Source: Nitrososphaerota archaeon
GTDB lineage: Archaea > Thermoproteota > Nitrososphaeria > Nitrososphaerales > JACQRY01
Assembly (NCBI GenBank): GCA_016184315.1
Contig: JACPCU010000017.1
Location: forward strand, 32,919-96,918
Direction of reading: 5' to 3'
DNA: 64,000 nt
Of this stretch, positions 26,607 through 35,335 are shown one piece after another. The first letter of the stretch is position 1. Each line of letters begins with the position of its first letter. The notes under the pieces are model-generated. The model saw only the letters and a program-made list of their open reading frames with translations. It was not told the DNA's origin and searched no databases. Made by a program: the position numbers and the translations under genes.

Positions 26607-27623
26607 TTGTTAACACTCTTGCCAATCGAAGCTTCCGAACGCTTGGTTTTGCTTTGGTCAAAGGGTTACTTTTCAGATGAGCTTATAGGGTTCCCCGAAA
26701 AAATATGGCGAAGAGGTCAGGAGATTTTGTATCGTGTGGCAAGTGTTTATGACAAAGTTGATATCGGGCTAATAAGGCCGTCGCCTCGCCAACTAAGGAA
26801 AAAGTTTCAAGCAATAGATGAGCTGGCGCAATCTATTGAAACGCATGGCTTGCTTCAACCGATTGTCGTCCGCATAATTCCAGACGGATTTGAAATTGTT
26901 GCGGGCCACAGGAGGTTTGAGGCTTGCAAGCTCCTCCACTGGCGAAAAATCCCATGCTATGTGTCAGAACTTACTGAGAAGGAGGCTTTTGAGGCATCAC
27001 TGGTTGAAAATATTCAAAGAGGAGCACTAAACCCTCTTGAGGAAGCTGAGGCATACAGGAAGTTCGTCGATGATTACGGTTGGGGAGGAGTTAGCGACCT
27101 CGCAAAGCGAATCGGCAAAAGCGAAGAGTACGTGTCTCACCGAATCCTCCTGTTAAGTCTGCCTGAGGAGGTCAAAGAGCGGCTAATCAGGAATGAAATT
27201 TCTCCTAGTGTGACGCGTGAACTATTATCACTAGATAAGGAAACTGACCAAATTTACTTTGCCGAAATGGCGGCAAGCAGCCATCTGTCCTCCAGAATGG
27301 TTCGTCAATTTGTAAAAATCGTAAGAGAAGGGTCCTCAACTGAGGAGGCTCTTAGTGGACCGGGGGAAAAAGACCCCTTTGCAATGTGGGATCAGCGCGA
27401 TCTCTATTTGGAAAGACGACAGGCTACCACTCTGCGGATTCTAAAGCAAATGATCGTATCGCTACGATTGACCTTAATGAGGATTGACGCACTGCTTGAT
27501 GAAATCGATGATAACCGTTGGATCCTTAGAGATATACTTATGCATGAGAGAGTTGAATTACACCGACAGATAGATACATTTGTCCGGATGAAGTGTCGTG
27601 TAGAAGGGAGAATCAAGCGGTAA
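26607..27623 (+). CDS. ParB/Spo0J-like DNA-binding protein
   Basis: The ParB core starts around residue 50: KVDIGLIRPSPRQLRKKFQAIDELAQSIETHGLLQPIVV, then VAGHRRFEACKLLHW (the GHRR CTP/nucleotide-binding motif) and LVENIQRGALNPLEEAEAY, followed by a helix-turn-helix SDLAKRIGKSEEYVSHRILLLSLPEEV. The C-terminal 90 residues are a basic helical region. The first 40 residues may not be translated. No parA or centromere-like repeats are nearby. Its place between divergent catabolic genes suggests a local regulator rather than a partition protein; this is inference. Confidence 0.85.
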   Translation: MLTLLPIEASERLVLLWSKGYFSDELIGFPEKIWRRGQEILYRVASVYDKVDIGLIRPSPRQLRKKFQAIDELAQSIETHGLLQPIVVRIIPDGFEIVAGHRRFEACKLLHWRKIPCYVSELTEKEAFEASLVENIQRGALNPLEEAEAYRKFVDDYGWGGVSDLAKRIGKSEEYVSHRILLLSLPEEVKERLIRNEISPSVTRELLSLDKETDQIYFAEMAASSHLSSRMVRQFVKIVREGSSTEEALSGPGEKDPFAMWDQRDLYLERRQATTLRILKQMIVSLRLTLMRIDALLDEIDDNRWILRDILMHERVELHRQIDTFVRMKCRVEGRIKR

Positions 27624-27765
27624 AGACTTTTGGCTCTCTAAAATCTCTTGGTGCAACTTTCTGGTTTTTTGCGTTCTTAATCTATTACTAGGAATTTATT
27701 GTAATCAGAACTCGAATTAACTTAAATATGTCGAAAACGCCACTTCTGCAATGCAGTGACAATGA

Positions 27766-29166
27766 ATGGCTACTGTCGATCTTGTTATACGAAACAGCAC
27801 GATATGCACTTCAAAAGGCTTCATCCAAGCGGGTCTGGCTGTGAACCAAGGCAAGATCGTTGCGATAGCTAGCGATGGAAATCTTCCCAGAGCTGACCGA
27901 AATATCGATGCCAACGGCAAGATAGTGGTTCCTGGCGCCATCGATATTCATGCCCACTTCAGAGACCCAGGCTTGACCCACAAAGAGGACTTTGAACACG
28001 GAACAAAGGCAGCCGCGGCTGGCGGAGTCACCTTTGTTCTTGACATGCCTAATACAAAACCGCCGACCAGCACCGTAGAAAGGTTCTTGGCAAAAAAAGA
28101 GGATGCTGCCAGTAAGTGCGTGGTTGACTTTTCACATCTTCCGAGCGCAAGTATTGTTAGTGAAATCCCCAAACTAGCCGAAGCAGGAGCCATAGGTTTC
28201 AAGACGTTCATGATCATCGACACTACAACTAAGTATCCGCATATGCCTGAGATAGGCATTACAGATCTGGGGCATCTGTTGGACATATTCAAAGCGGTAG
28301 CCAAGACAGGTCTTTCTGTTACAGTGCACCCACATAACCAGGAACTCTTTTCATATGTAGCAGAGGAGATTAGGCGAGAGGGTCGAACCGATCCAGTCGC
28401 CTTCTTCGAACTAGGCTCAAGATACGATTTCTTGGCATTCACAGTCGGGACTTCCAACATCATACATATGGCGGAAGTTACAGGAGTAAGGCTGAACGAG
28501 ACTCATATGTACAAGGCTAAGCAATGCGAATTGATAAAGCAAGCAAAGGACGTTTTGCCCAATCTTACCTGCGACATGCAGCCGAGTGCTCTTCTAACGA
28601 CAAAGGACTTAGTAGCGAAGAAGGGGCCATACGCACTATGCCGAGGAAAAGGTCTCAACGCAGGAGATACCGAATCTCTGTGGCAATGCCTCCTTGATGG
28701 GACCATTGACATAATTTCTTCTGGTCATTCGCCACACACCAGAGCAGAGAAGGAACCTGGGTGGAAAGATGCGTGGAAGGCACCCGGAGGTGTAGGATCA
28801 GAAATCCAGCAATACATCCCATATATGCTCACATTCGTCAATCAAGGTAAGATCTCTCTCCCTAAGCTTGTCAGTCTGATCTCTGAGAATCCTGCTAAGC
28901 TCATGAACGTATATCCAAAGAAAGGAGCCTTGCTACCAGGTTCCGACGCTGACATAGTCCTAATAGACATGCACAAGAGAACGGTATTAAGAGATGAAGA
29001 GTGCTATTCAAAATGCGGATGGACAATATACGATGGCACTGAGGTCCAAGGCGTGCCTGTCACAACTATTGTTAGGGGAACAGTTGTAATGGAGGATGGC
29101 CAAGTGGTAGGAAAGCCGGGCTACGGCAAGTTCATCGGTCCCCTGAAGAAAGGTTCCGCCTCTTGA
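27766..29166 (+). CDS. Hydantoinase/allantoinase/dihydroorotase-family amidohydrolase
   Basis: A 466-residue cyclic amidohydrolase. Metal ligands appear as DIHAHFRDPGLTHKEDF (HxH), GAIGFKTFM (the lysine that is carbamylated), VTVHPHN and NIIHMAEVTG. The usual SDHxPH motif near residue 325 is SSGHSPHTRAEKE: the catalytic and metal-binding Asp is Gly, by a single GAT-to-GGT change. The fold otherwise looks complete (C-terminal GSDADIVLIDM). Family members open cyclic amides such as hydantoin, dihydropyrimidine or allantoin. The lost Asp could reduce or change activity. Confidence 0.88.
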   Translation: MATVDLVIRNSTICTSKGFIQAGLAVNQGKIVAIASDGNLPRADRNIDANGKIVVPGAIDIHAHFRDPGLTHKEDFEHGTKAAAAGGVTFVLDMPNTKPPTSTVERFLAKKEDAASKCVVDFSHLPSASIVSEIPKLAEAGAIGFKTFMIIDTTTKYPHMPEIGITDLGHLLDIFKAVAKTGLSVTVHPHNQELFSYVAEEIRREGRTDPVAFFELGSRYDFLAFTVGTSNIIHMAEVTGVRLNETHMYKAKQCELIKQAKDVLPNLTCDMQPSALLTTKDLVAKKGPYALCRGKGLNAGDTESLWQCLLDGTIDIISSGHSPHTRAEKEPGWKDAWKAPGGVGSEIQQYIPYMLTFVNQGKISLPKLVSLISENPAKLMNVYPKKGALLPGSDADIVLIDMHKRTVLRDEECYSKCGWTIYDGTEVQGVPVTTIVRGTVVMEDGQVVGKPGYGKFIGPLKKGSAS

Positions 29167-29180
29167 GACAACTCGTAGAG

Positions 29181-29876
29181 CTAATGCTCGATGACTATCG
29201 CGCGAGTCAAAGTCGCCTCAACATCGAAAATCTTCAGAGGTAAAGCGACAAGCGTAACCTTCTTCTTCGTTATCTGATCCAGATTGCCTACGTTCTCAAT
29301 ATAAAGAATATCCTTACTCATTAGATGTACAAAGAGTTCTCCCGGTAGAGGCCAAGGGAGAAAATCCGTGGTGAGAATCCTCACCTTCTTCTCAGCCATC
29401 CAGTCTATGGCGTCCTTCGTCAACTTCGGTGAATCAATCCAGTGTTTTTGAGTTGTTCCAGCCACACCTTTGGTCCCGATCCTCTTGGTAAAATCTGTGC
29501 GAATTATAATGGAATCATTTTCGTCTACCCCCTCTTTGTCCAACTCAGAGGCTGAGATTGTCGAATGGTCCGCCTTGTAAGTCATGTTGATTACAGTCGC
29601 AGGACTGACAAATCTGTCAAGTGGATATTCGTGTATCATCTTGCCTTGCTCCAGCATGTGAGCCGGGGCCTCCACATGCGTACCTGCATGCAGTGGAGTA
29701 TGGAGCTTGCTCACCCGACGACCATTTGGCAAGGGCTGGTCCCATTTTGGAACCCATATTGGATAGATCTCGACCTTCTGCAGTATGGGTGGAAAGGCTT
29801 GATGATGAACAGAGAGTTTTCTCTCATAATCAGGCGGGCTTGGTTCAATCGGAAGACTGATATCAATTATTCTCAT
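29181..29876 (-). CDS. Cyclase-family hydrolase (kynurenine formamidase/isatin hydrolase-like)
   Basis: The 231-residue protein starts MRIIDISLPIEPSPPDYERKL and has HTPLHAGTHVEAPAHM. This is the HxGTHxDxPxH metal-binding signature of pfam04199, with Glu replacing Asp. Members hydrolyse amides such as N-formylkynurenine, isatin or other lactam products with a bound divalent metal. It is convergent with the amidohydrolase and followed on the same strand by the FAH-family gene (12 bases apart), so these two hydrolases are an operon with FAH first. The substrate cannot be inferred. Confidence 0.85.
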   Translation of the reverse strand: MRIIDISLPIEPSPPDYERKLSVHHQAFPPILQKVEIYPIWVPKWDQPLPNGRRVSKLHTPLHAGTHVEAPAHMLEQGKMIHEYPLDRFVSPATVINMTYKADHSTISASELDKEGVDENDSIIIRTDFTKRIGTKGVAGTTQKHWIDSPKLTKDAIDWMAEKKVRILTTDFLPWPLPGELFVHLMSKDILYIENVGNLDQITKKKVTLVALPLKIFDVEATLTRAIVIEH

Positions 29877-29887
29877 ATTACTATCTC

Positions 29888-30898
29888 CTATTTTGGAGCA
29901 ACCACATAGTTTCTCAGGACTCCTATCTTCTCTATCTCTGCTTCAACAGTGTCACCAGGCTTCAGGAACCAAGTAGTATCAGGTTTGCCTGATGCGTCCC
30001 TATGTCCCAACCCCACTCCTTCACACGTTCCTCCCGTAAATATGTCGCCTGGGTAGAGGGTAATATCACGTGAGAAGTACTCTATGAACTCCGGAAACTT
30101 TCGGATCATATCGCGTGAATTACCGTTCTGTCGGATCTCGCCGTTTACTCTTGTCATCATTGTAAGATTATAGGGGTCACCGATCTCGTCCTTGGTCGTT
30201 ATGCAGGGACCCACAGGTGAGGATGTGTCAAAGTTCTTCTGCAGATAGAAGAAATTCCAGTCTTCTCTGTCGGGTTGATCCCTCGCGCTTACATCATTGA
30301 ACACAGTGTATCCTACTATATACTCTTCAGCTTTGTCGGCGGGGATGTCCTTTCCCTTCTTCCCGATTATCGCTGCCAGCTCTACCTCGTAATCTAGCTC
30401 CTTCGTCTTCTTGGGATAGATAATTTCGTCATCTGGTCCGATAACTGAGGAAGCCAGCTTCAGGAAGCCCGCGGGGCGGATCATCTGTTGAGCATGGGCC
30501 ACATACTTTTCGAAACGTGTTCCTATGCCCTCCAGCATGTGAAGTGGAAAGTTTCTGCCTATGCTAATCGTCTTGTTCTTCAAGCTAGCGTAAGGCGTTC
30601 TCAGCCTAACACCGTTTTTTTGATACACTAGCTTTTCTCCTCTAGGACCCTTCAACTCCTTTGTAGAACATTCCTCCACCACATATCTGACTGCCTCACT
30701 TGCCGCTTGAAGTGATTCCCAGCCTCCTTCAAGAAAGCTAAGCATGTCAGCAGGCACCTTAAGACTGGCTAAAGCGTAAGGCCTTTTTTCCCCGCCCGTA
30801 TTCGCCAGGTAGGCGGAATACGCAAAATTCAGATCAACGATCTGTTCATTAATTATTGCTCCTACTCTGTCAAAATCTCCAAATTTCACAAGTTTCAT
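29888..30898 (-). CDS. Fumarylacetoacetate hydrolase-family protein
   Basis: From ATG 30898 (MKLVKFGDFDRVGAIINEQIVDL) the protein has 336 residues. The C-terminal FAH fold includes PKKTKELDYEVELAAIIGKKGKDIP with the metal ligands E-x-E, VFNDVSARDQPDREDWNFFYLQKNFDTSSPVGPCI, and GDIFTGGTCEGVGLGHRD. FAH enzymes hydrolyse or decarboxylate beta-diketo and 2-hydroxydienoate acids at the end of aromatic pathways. The upstream extension to 30997 overlaps the divergent AOR gene and is probably not translated. It is the first gene of a two-gene operon with the cyclase-family hydrolase. Confidence 0.88.
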   Translation of the reverse strand: MKLVKFGDFDRVGAIINEQIVDLNFAYSAYLANTGGEKRPYALASLKVPADMLSFLEGGWESLQAASEAVRYVVEECSTKELKGPRGEKLVYQKNGVRLRTPYASLKNKTISIGRNFPLHMLEGIGTRFEKYVAHAQQMIRPAGFLKLASSVIGPDDEIIYPKKTKELDYEVELAAIIGKKGKDIPADKAEEYIVGYTVFNDVSARDQPDREDWNFFYLQKNFDTSSPVGPCITTKDEIGDPYNLTMMTRVNGEIRQNGNSRDMIRKFPEFIEYFSRDITLYPGDIFTGGTCEGVGLGHRDASGKPDTTWFLKPGDTVEAEIEKIGVLRNYVVAPK

Positions 30899-30995
30899 AA
30901 TCCCGTGCTGAGCGTTCACATTAAAAAACCTATTCGAGCCCCCCACTATGTCTGCGCTCAGAATCCTAATATCCTCCCGAAATTCCTTCCTCGTC

Positions 30996-32849
30996 ATGTT
31001 CAGCGGCTATGCAGGTAGAGTTCTGCACGTAGATCTCACCAATAGCGAATCTTGGGATACGCCATTACCTTCCGATTACGCAAGGCAATATCTCGGGGGA
31101 AGAGGCATTGGAGCTAAGCTACTATGGGATGAAGTAGGGCCCAGAGTTGATCCTCTTGGGCCCCAGAATCGACTGATCATCACCACAGGTCCCCTAACGG
31201 GAACCGGCATATCGACCTCCGGTAAATTCGTACTTACGACAAAATCACCGCTAACGAATATGTACATGTTTGGCAATGCGGGCGGTGGATTTGGTGTCGC
31301 GCTCAAGAATTCTGGTTTTGACGCGATGATAGTTTCTGGCAGAGCTGACGTGCCTGTATACATTCTTGTGGATAATGGCAAGGTGAGAATTGAGAATGCT
31401 GAGCCTCTCTGGGGCCGGGGTACCTTCGAGACTATTGAGTTGATTAGAAAGAGCATAAGCTCGAACGTGTCTTCGGTACAGATTGGACCAGCTGGCGAAA
31501 AACTGGCCAGAATTGCTGCTGTTATCACAGAATCAAAGAGAGCATTCGGGCGATGTGGAGCAGGTGCTGTGATGGGGTCAAAGAATCTAAAGGCCATTGT
31601 CGGCAGAGCAAAACCTTCAATGAGTTTACATGACAGGGCTGGTTTTTATGAAGAATTGAAGACAATTAACGAGTTATTGAAGGTATCTCCCGGCGTAGAG
31701 AGATTCAGAAGTGTAGGTACCCAAGAAGGCCCTGCGCTGATATCTCAGTTGGGGATTTATCCGACCAAAAACTGGACTCGTGGTGAGTTCCACGCAGCTG
31801 AGCGTCTTTCTCAACCCTACCTAAGGGAAAACTATGAAACTACAGTAACCGGGTGTCCCATTTGTACGGTCAGATGCACCCATGTAGAGTCTGTGAAGAC
31901 AGGTCCCTACGCCAGTTCCTCAGCATGCCCAGAATATGAAACTCTGTGTTCATTGGGAGGAAATTGTATGGTGGATACACCAGAACCCATAATCGCCATT
32001 GAGATGTTGTGTGACGACTTGGGTCTTGATAGCATTTCGTTAGGGGTTGCCCTCAGTTTTGTAATGGAGTGCTGCGAGAAAGGGTTACTGAAAAAGAGCA
32101 GTTTCATGGACATCCAATTTGGTGATCACGCAACGATGCTAAAGCTCACGAAGATGGCAGCATATAGAGAAGGCCCCGGTGCAGCACTCTCAGATGGCAC
32201 GAAAATACTGTCGCAGGAAATAGGTCAAGGCTCCGAGCGATTCGCGATGCACGCAAAGGGTCTGGAATTGGGGGGGTATGACCCTAGAGGGTCAAAGGGT
32301 CAAGGACTTGTGTTTGCTATTGGCAATAGAGGTGGGTGTCACCATGCAAACGGAATGGCTTTTGCCAAGGAATTGAGAGCTGGAAACAGATTCACCTGTG
32401 AGGGTAAGGGTCGAATGGTGAGCGAGCTAGCTAGTCATCGAATCATATTCGATAGCATAGTATTATGTGCTTTTGTAAGTGATGCAATTTCCCTCAAGGA
32501 AATCGCCAAACTTTTGACGTATGTGACAGGAATTAACTATGATAATGATGTTTTGCTCCAGATTGGGCAGAGAATCAACACGCTGGAAAGAGCATTTAAT
32601 GTTCAGGAGGGGATCAGGAAAGATTTGGACACACTGCCCGCAAGGCTCCTCGAAGAACCCCTGCCCGACGGAATGGCCAAGGGTCAAGTTTTGAAGTTTG
32701 AAGAGCTCGAATCGATGAAAGAGGAATACTACGCATGCCTTGGCTGGGATCCACGCACTGGAATACCCACGCAGGAGTGTCTAGAGAGGCTCGGGATGAC
32801 GGATGTTTGGCGTCGCCTTTCTCAGACAGTCTTTCAACAATGCCCATGA
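30996..32849 (+). CDS. Aldehyde:ferredoxin oxidoreductase (tungsten-type)
   Basis: From ATG 30996 (MFSGYAGRVLHVDLTNSES) the 617-residue protein matches AOR throughout: YLGGRGIGAKLLWDEV, PLTGTGISTSGKFVLTTKSPLT (bis-pterin site), RCGAGAVMGSKNLKAIVG, the cluster ligands CPICTVRC followed by a Cys after SSSA (CxxCxxxC...C of the 4Fe-4S centre), and C-terminal Cys near DSIVLCAF. AORs oxidise aldehydes to acids with tungstopterin and ferredoxin. The divergent arrangement with FAH and tight spacing to the ThDP gene suggest that it removes an aldehyde made by that enzyme. Confidence 0.93.
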   Translation: MFSGYAGRVLHVDLTNSESWDTPLPSDYARQYLGGRGIGAKLLWDEVGPRVDPLGPQNRLIITTGPLTGTGISTSGKFVLTTKSPLTNMYMFGNAGGGFGVALKNSGFDAMIVSGRADVPVYILVDNGKVRIENAEPLWGRGTFETIELIRKSISSNVSSVQIGPAGEKLARIAAVITESKRAFGRCGAGAVMGSKNLKAIVGRAKPSMSLHDRAGFYEELKTINELLKVSPGVERFRSVGTQEGPALISQLGIYPTKNWTRGEFHAAERLSQPYLRENYETTVTGCPICTVRCTHVESVKTGPYASSSACPEYETLCSLGGNCMVDTPEPIIAIEMLCDDLGLDSISLGVALSFVMECCEKGLLKKSSFMDIQFGDHATMLKLTKMAAYREGPGAALSDGTKILSQEIGQGSERFAMHAKGLELGGYDPRGSKGQGLVFAIGNRGGCHHANGMAFAKELRAGNRFTCEGKGRMVSELASHRIIFDSIVLCAFVSDAISLKEIAKLLTYVTGINYDNDVLLQIGQRINTLERAFNVQEGIRKDLDTLPARLLEEPLPDGMAKGQVLKFEELESMKEEYYACLGWDPRTGIPTQECLERLGMTDVWRRLSQTVFQQCP

Positions 32850-32868
32850 ATGCAAGGGGCGGGAAGTC

Positions 32869-34647
32869 ATGGTAGGTCAAAATCTGTCCGAGGGCAAAGA
32901 TGGGGAACAGCCATCTATGGACCAGAATAGCATTGAGTCTAAGAACTACGCTGATGTCGTGCTTGATATCCTACAGGAAATTGGAGTCAAGTATGTTTTT
33001 GGCAATCCTGACAGCGCTTCAACACCCATATTCGATTCCATGGTTGGTAGGCAAGGCCCTGAGCTGGTGCTATTCCTCCATGAGTTTGCCGCAGTGGCGG
33101 CTGCAGACGGCTATGGGATATGTTCAGGTCAGCCGGGAGTTGCATGCGTTGGATCTACAGTCGGTCCTATGAATGCTCACGGTGCATTCTTCAACTCGTA
33201 CGCAGGAGGCAGACCTCTCGTAGTCCTTACGGTAAGATACGGCACCGCTGCCAGATACGGAGCTGCTCACGAATCAAGAGACCTCGGTGGCTTAGTAAGA
33301 GAGTTCACAAAATGGGACTTCGAAGTAATAAACAATGAATATCTGGAAAACGCAATGCTTCACGCATTCAATGCAGCTCGATCTCCACCGAGAGGGCCAA
33401 CACTCCTCATACTGAACAAAGACCTTCTGCTCCAAAAGGCTAGGAAAAGAAAGGTTAACGAAGTCCACAGATACAAGCCAGCTGAGCTTTCAGAAGCTGA
33501 ACATTCAGTAACCGAAAGAATAACACAACTCCTCGTAGACGCAGAGAATCCTATTATCATTACAAACTCAGTTGGAGCATACCAATCAGCGGTACCGAGG
33601 CTCATCGAACTAACAGAATTGTTAAGCATTCCAGTCATTGAGGGAGGACTCTCTGCTCCTGCTTGGATGAACTATCCCACCGCACACCCACTGCATCTGG
33701 GGTACTGCGTGAAAGGGCCAAACTATACATGGAAAGTTGAAAAAACTGCTACTGCCGATGTTATATTTGTGATTCAATGTGACATACCTGCAGACCTACC
33801 ATATGGCTCGACAGTAATACAACTTGATGAAGACTCCATACAAATAGCCCCATATGTAAAGCCCATAAGACCAGCAGACATCAGACTTGCGTGTAGTACT
33901 GAGGCCCAATTGCGGGCCCTAATAATTAAGGTGAGAAAACTCATATCGAAAAGATCTGTCTCGCGATATAAAGAGAGGCTAGAAACCTTGAAAGCTGAAC
34001 ACAACTCGATAAAAGCTAAGTGGAGAGAAGAATGTGAGAGGCATCTGAATGAGGAACCAATTTCTCCTTGGCGTGTAGGCTACGAATTGAATAAGGTGAA
34101 GGGTGATGGAGCGATATTGGTCAAGGAATCAGGCCTTGCGGATTTCCATTACGACATCTACAGAAGGGTGCTAGAGTTTAATGAACCTGGAACGCTTTTC
34201 TGCTCGGGTGGCGGACATCAGGGGGGAAGTATGGGAATGGCGGTGGGAATTAAGCTCGCACGACCACATAAGAGAGTGATTGCTTTGATCGGTGACGGAA
34301 CTTTTAACTATGGGGGAGGACTAGGAGTTCTCTGGACGATCGCTCACCATAACATTCCTATCATGTATGTGATTGACAACAACAGAAGCTATGGTGCAAC
34401 CATGAGAAGCCAGCGCCTTCTAGGAGGAAAGAGTTTCAAAGCTAAACGATTCCCAGGTCACGACCTCAGTGAACCCCCAATACGGTTTGAAGAGGTCGCT
34501 CACTCGATAAACATATATGCAGAAACAATTTCTCGCGCAGATGATGTCGGTCCTGCATTAGCAAGAGCAATAGAAACAGTTGATAAAGGTGAGCCAGTAT
34601 TACTGGACATCGTCGAAAAGAATCTGGTCCTGTCGGAGAACGATTAG
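32869..34647 (+). CDS. Thiamine-diphosphate-dependent decarboxylase/acetolactate-synthase-like enzyme
   Basis: A 592-residue ThDP enzyme with the N-terminal activating Glu in FLHEFAAVAAADGYG, a helical middle domain, and the ThDP/Mg motif IGDGTFNYGGGLGVLWTIAHHNIPIMYVIDNN (GDG...N). It resembles benzoylformate/indolepyruvate or acetolactate-type enzymes rather than pyruvate oxidases. I chose ATG 32869, 20 bases after the AOR stop; the open frame begins earlier, inside AOR. A 2-keto acid decarboxylase would supply aldehyde to AOR, a common anaerobic arrangement. The substrate is unknown. Confidence 0.88.
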   Translation: MVGQNLSEGKDGEQPSMDQNSIESKNYADVVLDILQEIGVKYVFGNPDSASTPIFDSMVGRQGPELVLFLHEFAAVAAADGYGICSGQPGVACVGSTVGPMNAHGAFFNSYAGGRPLVVLTVRYGTAARYGAAHESRDLGGLVREFTKWDFEVINNEYLENAMLHAFNAARSPPRGPTLLILNKDLLLQKARKRKVNEVHRYKPAELSEAEHSVTERITQLLVDAENPIIITNSVGAYQSAVPRLIELTELLSIPVIEGGLSAPAWMNYPTAHPLHLGYCVKGPNYTWKVEKTATADVIFVIQCDIPADLPYGSTVIQLDEDSIQIAPYVKPIRPADIRLACSTEAQLRALIIKVRKLISKRSVSRYKERLETLKAEHNSIKAKWREECERHLNEEPISPWRVGYELNKVKGDGAILVKESGLADFHYDIYRRVLEFNEPGTLFCSGGGHQGGSMGMAVGIKLARPHKRVIALIGDGTFNYGGGLGVLWTIAHHNIPIMYVIDNNRSYGATMRSQRLLGGKSFKAKRFPGHDLSEPPIRFEEVAHSINIYAETISRADDVGPALARAIETVDKGEPVLLDIVEKNLVLSEND

Positions 34648-35335
34648 TTGATCTCATCCGTTCAGAGCATAAGTCAAATGAAAAGAAACTCGAATCCATA
34701 GACACGCCGAAATGAAACAGCGCACTCGGTCCACTAAATGTCCTCAAATGCCATTCGTTCTTAGATTCCCTTAAACTCTCTTGGGTCCAGAAAGACAGGT
34801 TCAAGTCCCAGATTCCCAACAAGTTACCGAGGCTAACAAACAGCTGGAGAGAAGCAGCCAAACAAAGTAAAAATTGCCTCCTCACACTGACCCTTCGAAC
34901 CCTAAGGTTCAGAAGGTATCTTCGCCGAACCTGTCGCCCTCCTGATTCCGCATTGGGTTCGCAACAGCCATATTGAACTTCTTTTATCTCCGAGGCTTGA
35001 GAGACGCCTTGAAACTGCTCTACGATTTCAGATACACCAAGCGTTTGGTAACTTAACCTTGGCTCAATCCCTAGACGAGTTTGAGGCCGCTTACAGAGAC
35101 ATAGCGGAATACGCTGATGCCGCGGATGCTTAGCTCTTCCTTCTATCAGCGAAAAGTAACGGCTTAAGCAAGCTCACTGAGAAACTCGAAGCCAAGCAGC
35201 CGCGCAGGAAGCCATGGCTACGACATCCTCAGTCTCGGTTAGGCTTGGGACTATTCTACTAAGCGATAGAAATCCGAACAATGCTCTTCCAGCCAGAAGG
35301 GAACTTGCCCCAGGCTGATGTTAAGATCTGTTGTG
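34648..35335. other. 688-bp region with one gene remnant
   Basis: No intact gene is visible; a 75-codon open stretch without a start (34906-35133) and a further start-less, short frame to about 35262 look like decayed coding sequence. Confidence 0.4.
34906..35133 (+). pseudogene. C-terminal remnant of an unrecognised protein
   Basis: The frame encodes SPRLERRLETALRFQIHQAFGN, followed by LTLAQSLDEFEAAYRDIAEYADAADA. It is a clear helical, protein-like composition but has no start codon and is preceded by a TAA. Family not recognised. Confidence 0.3.
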
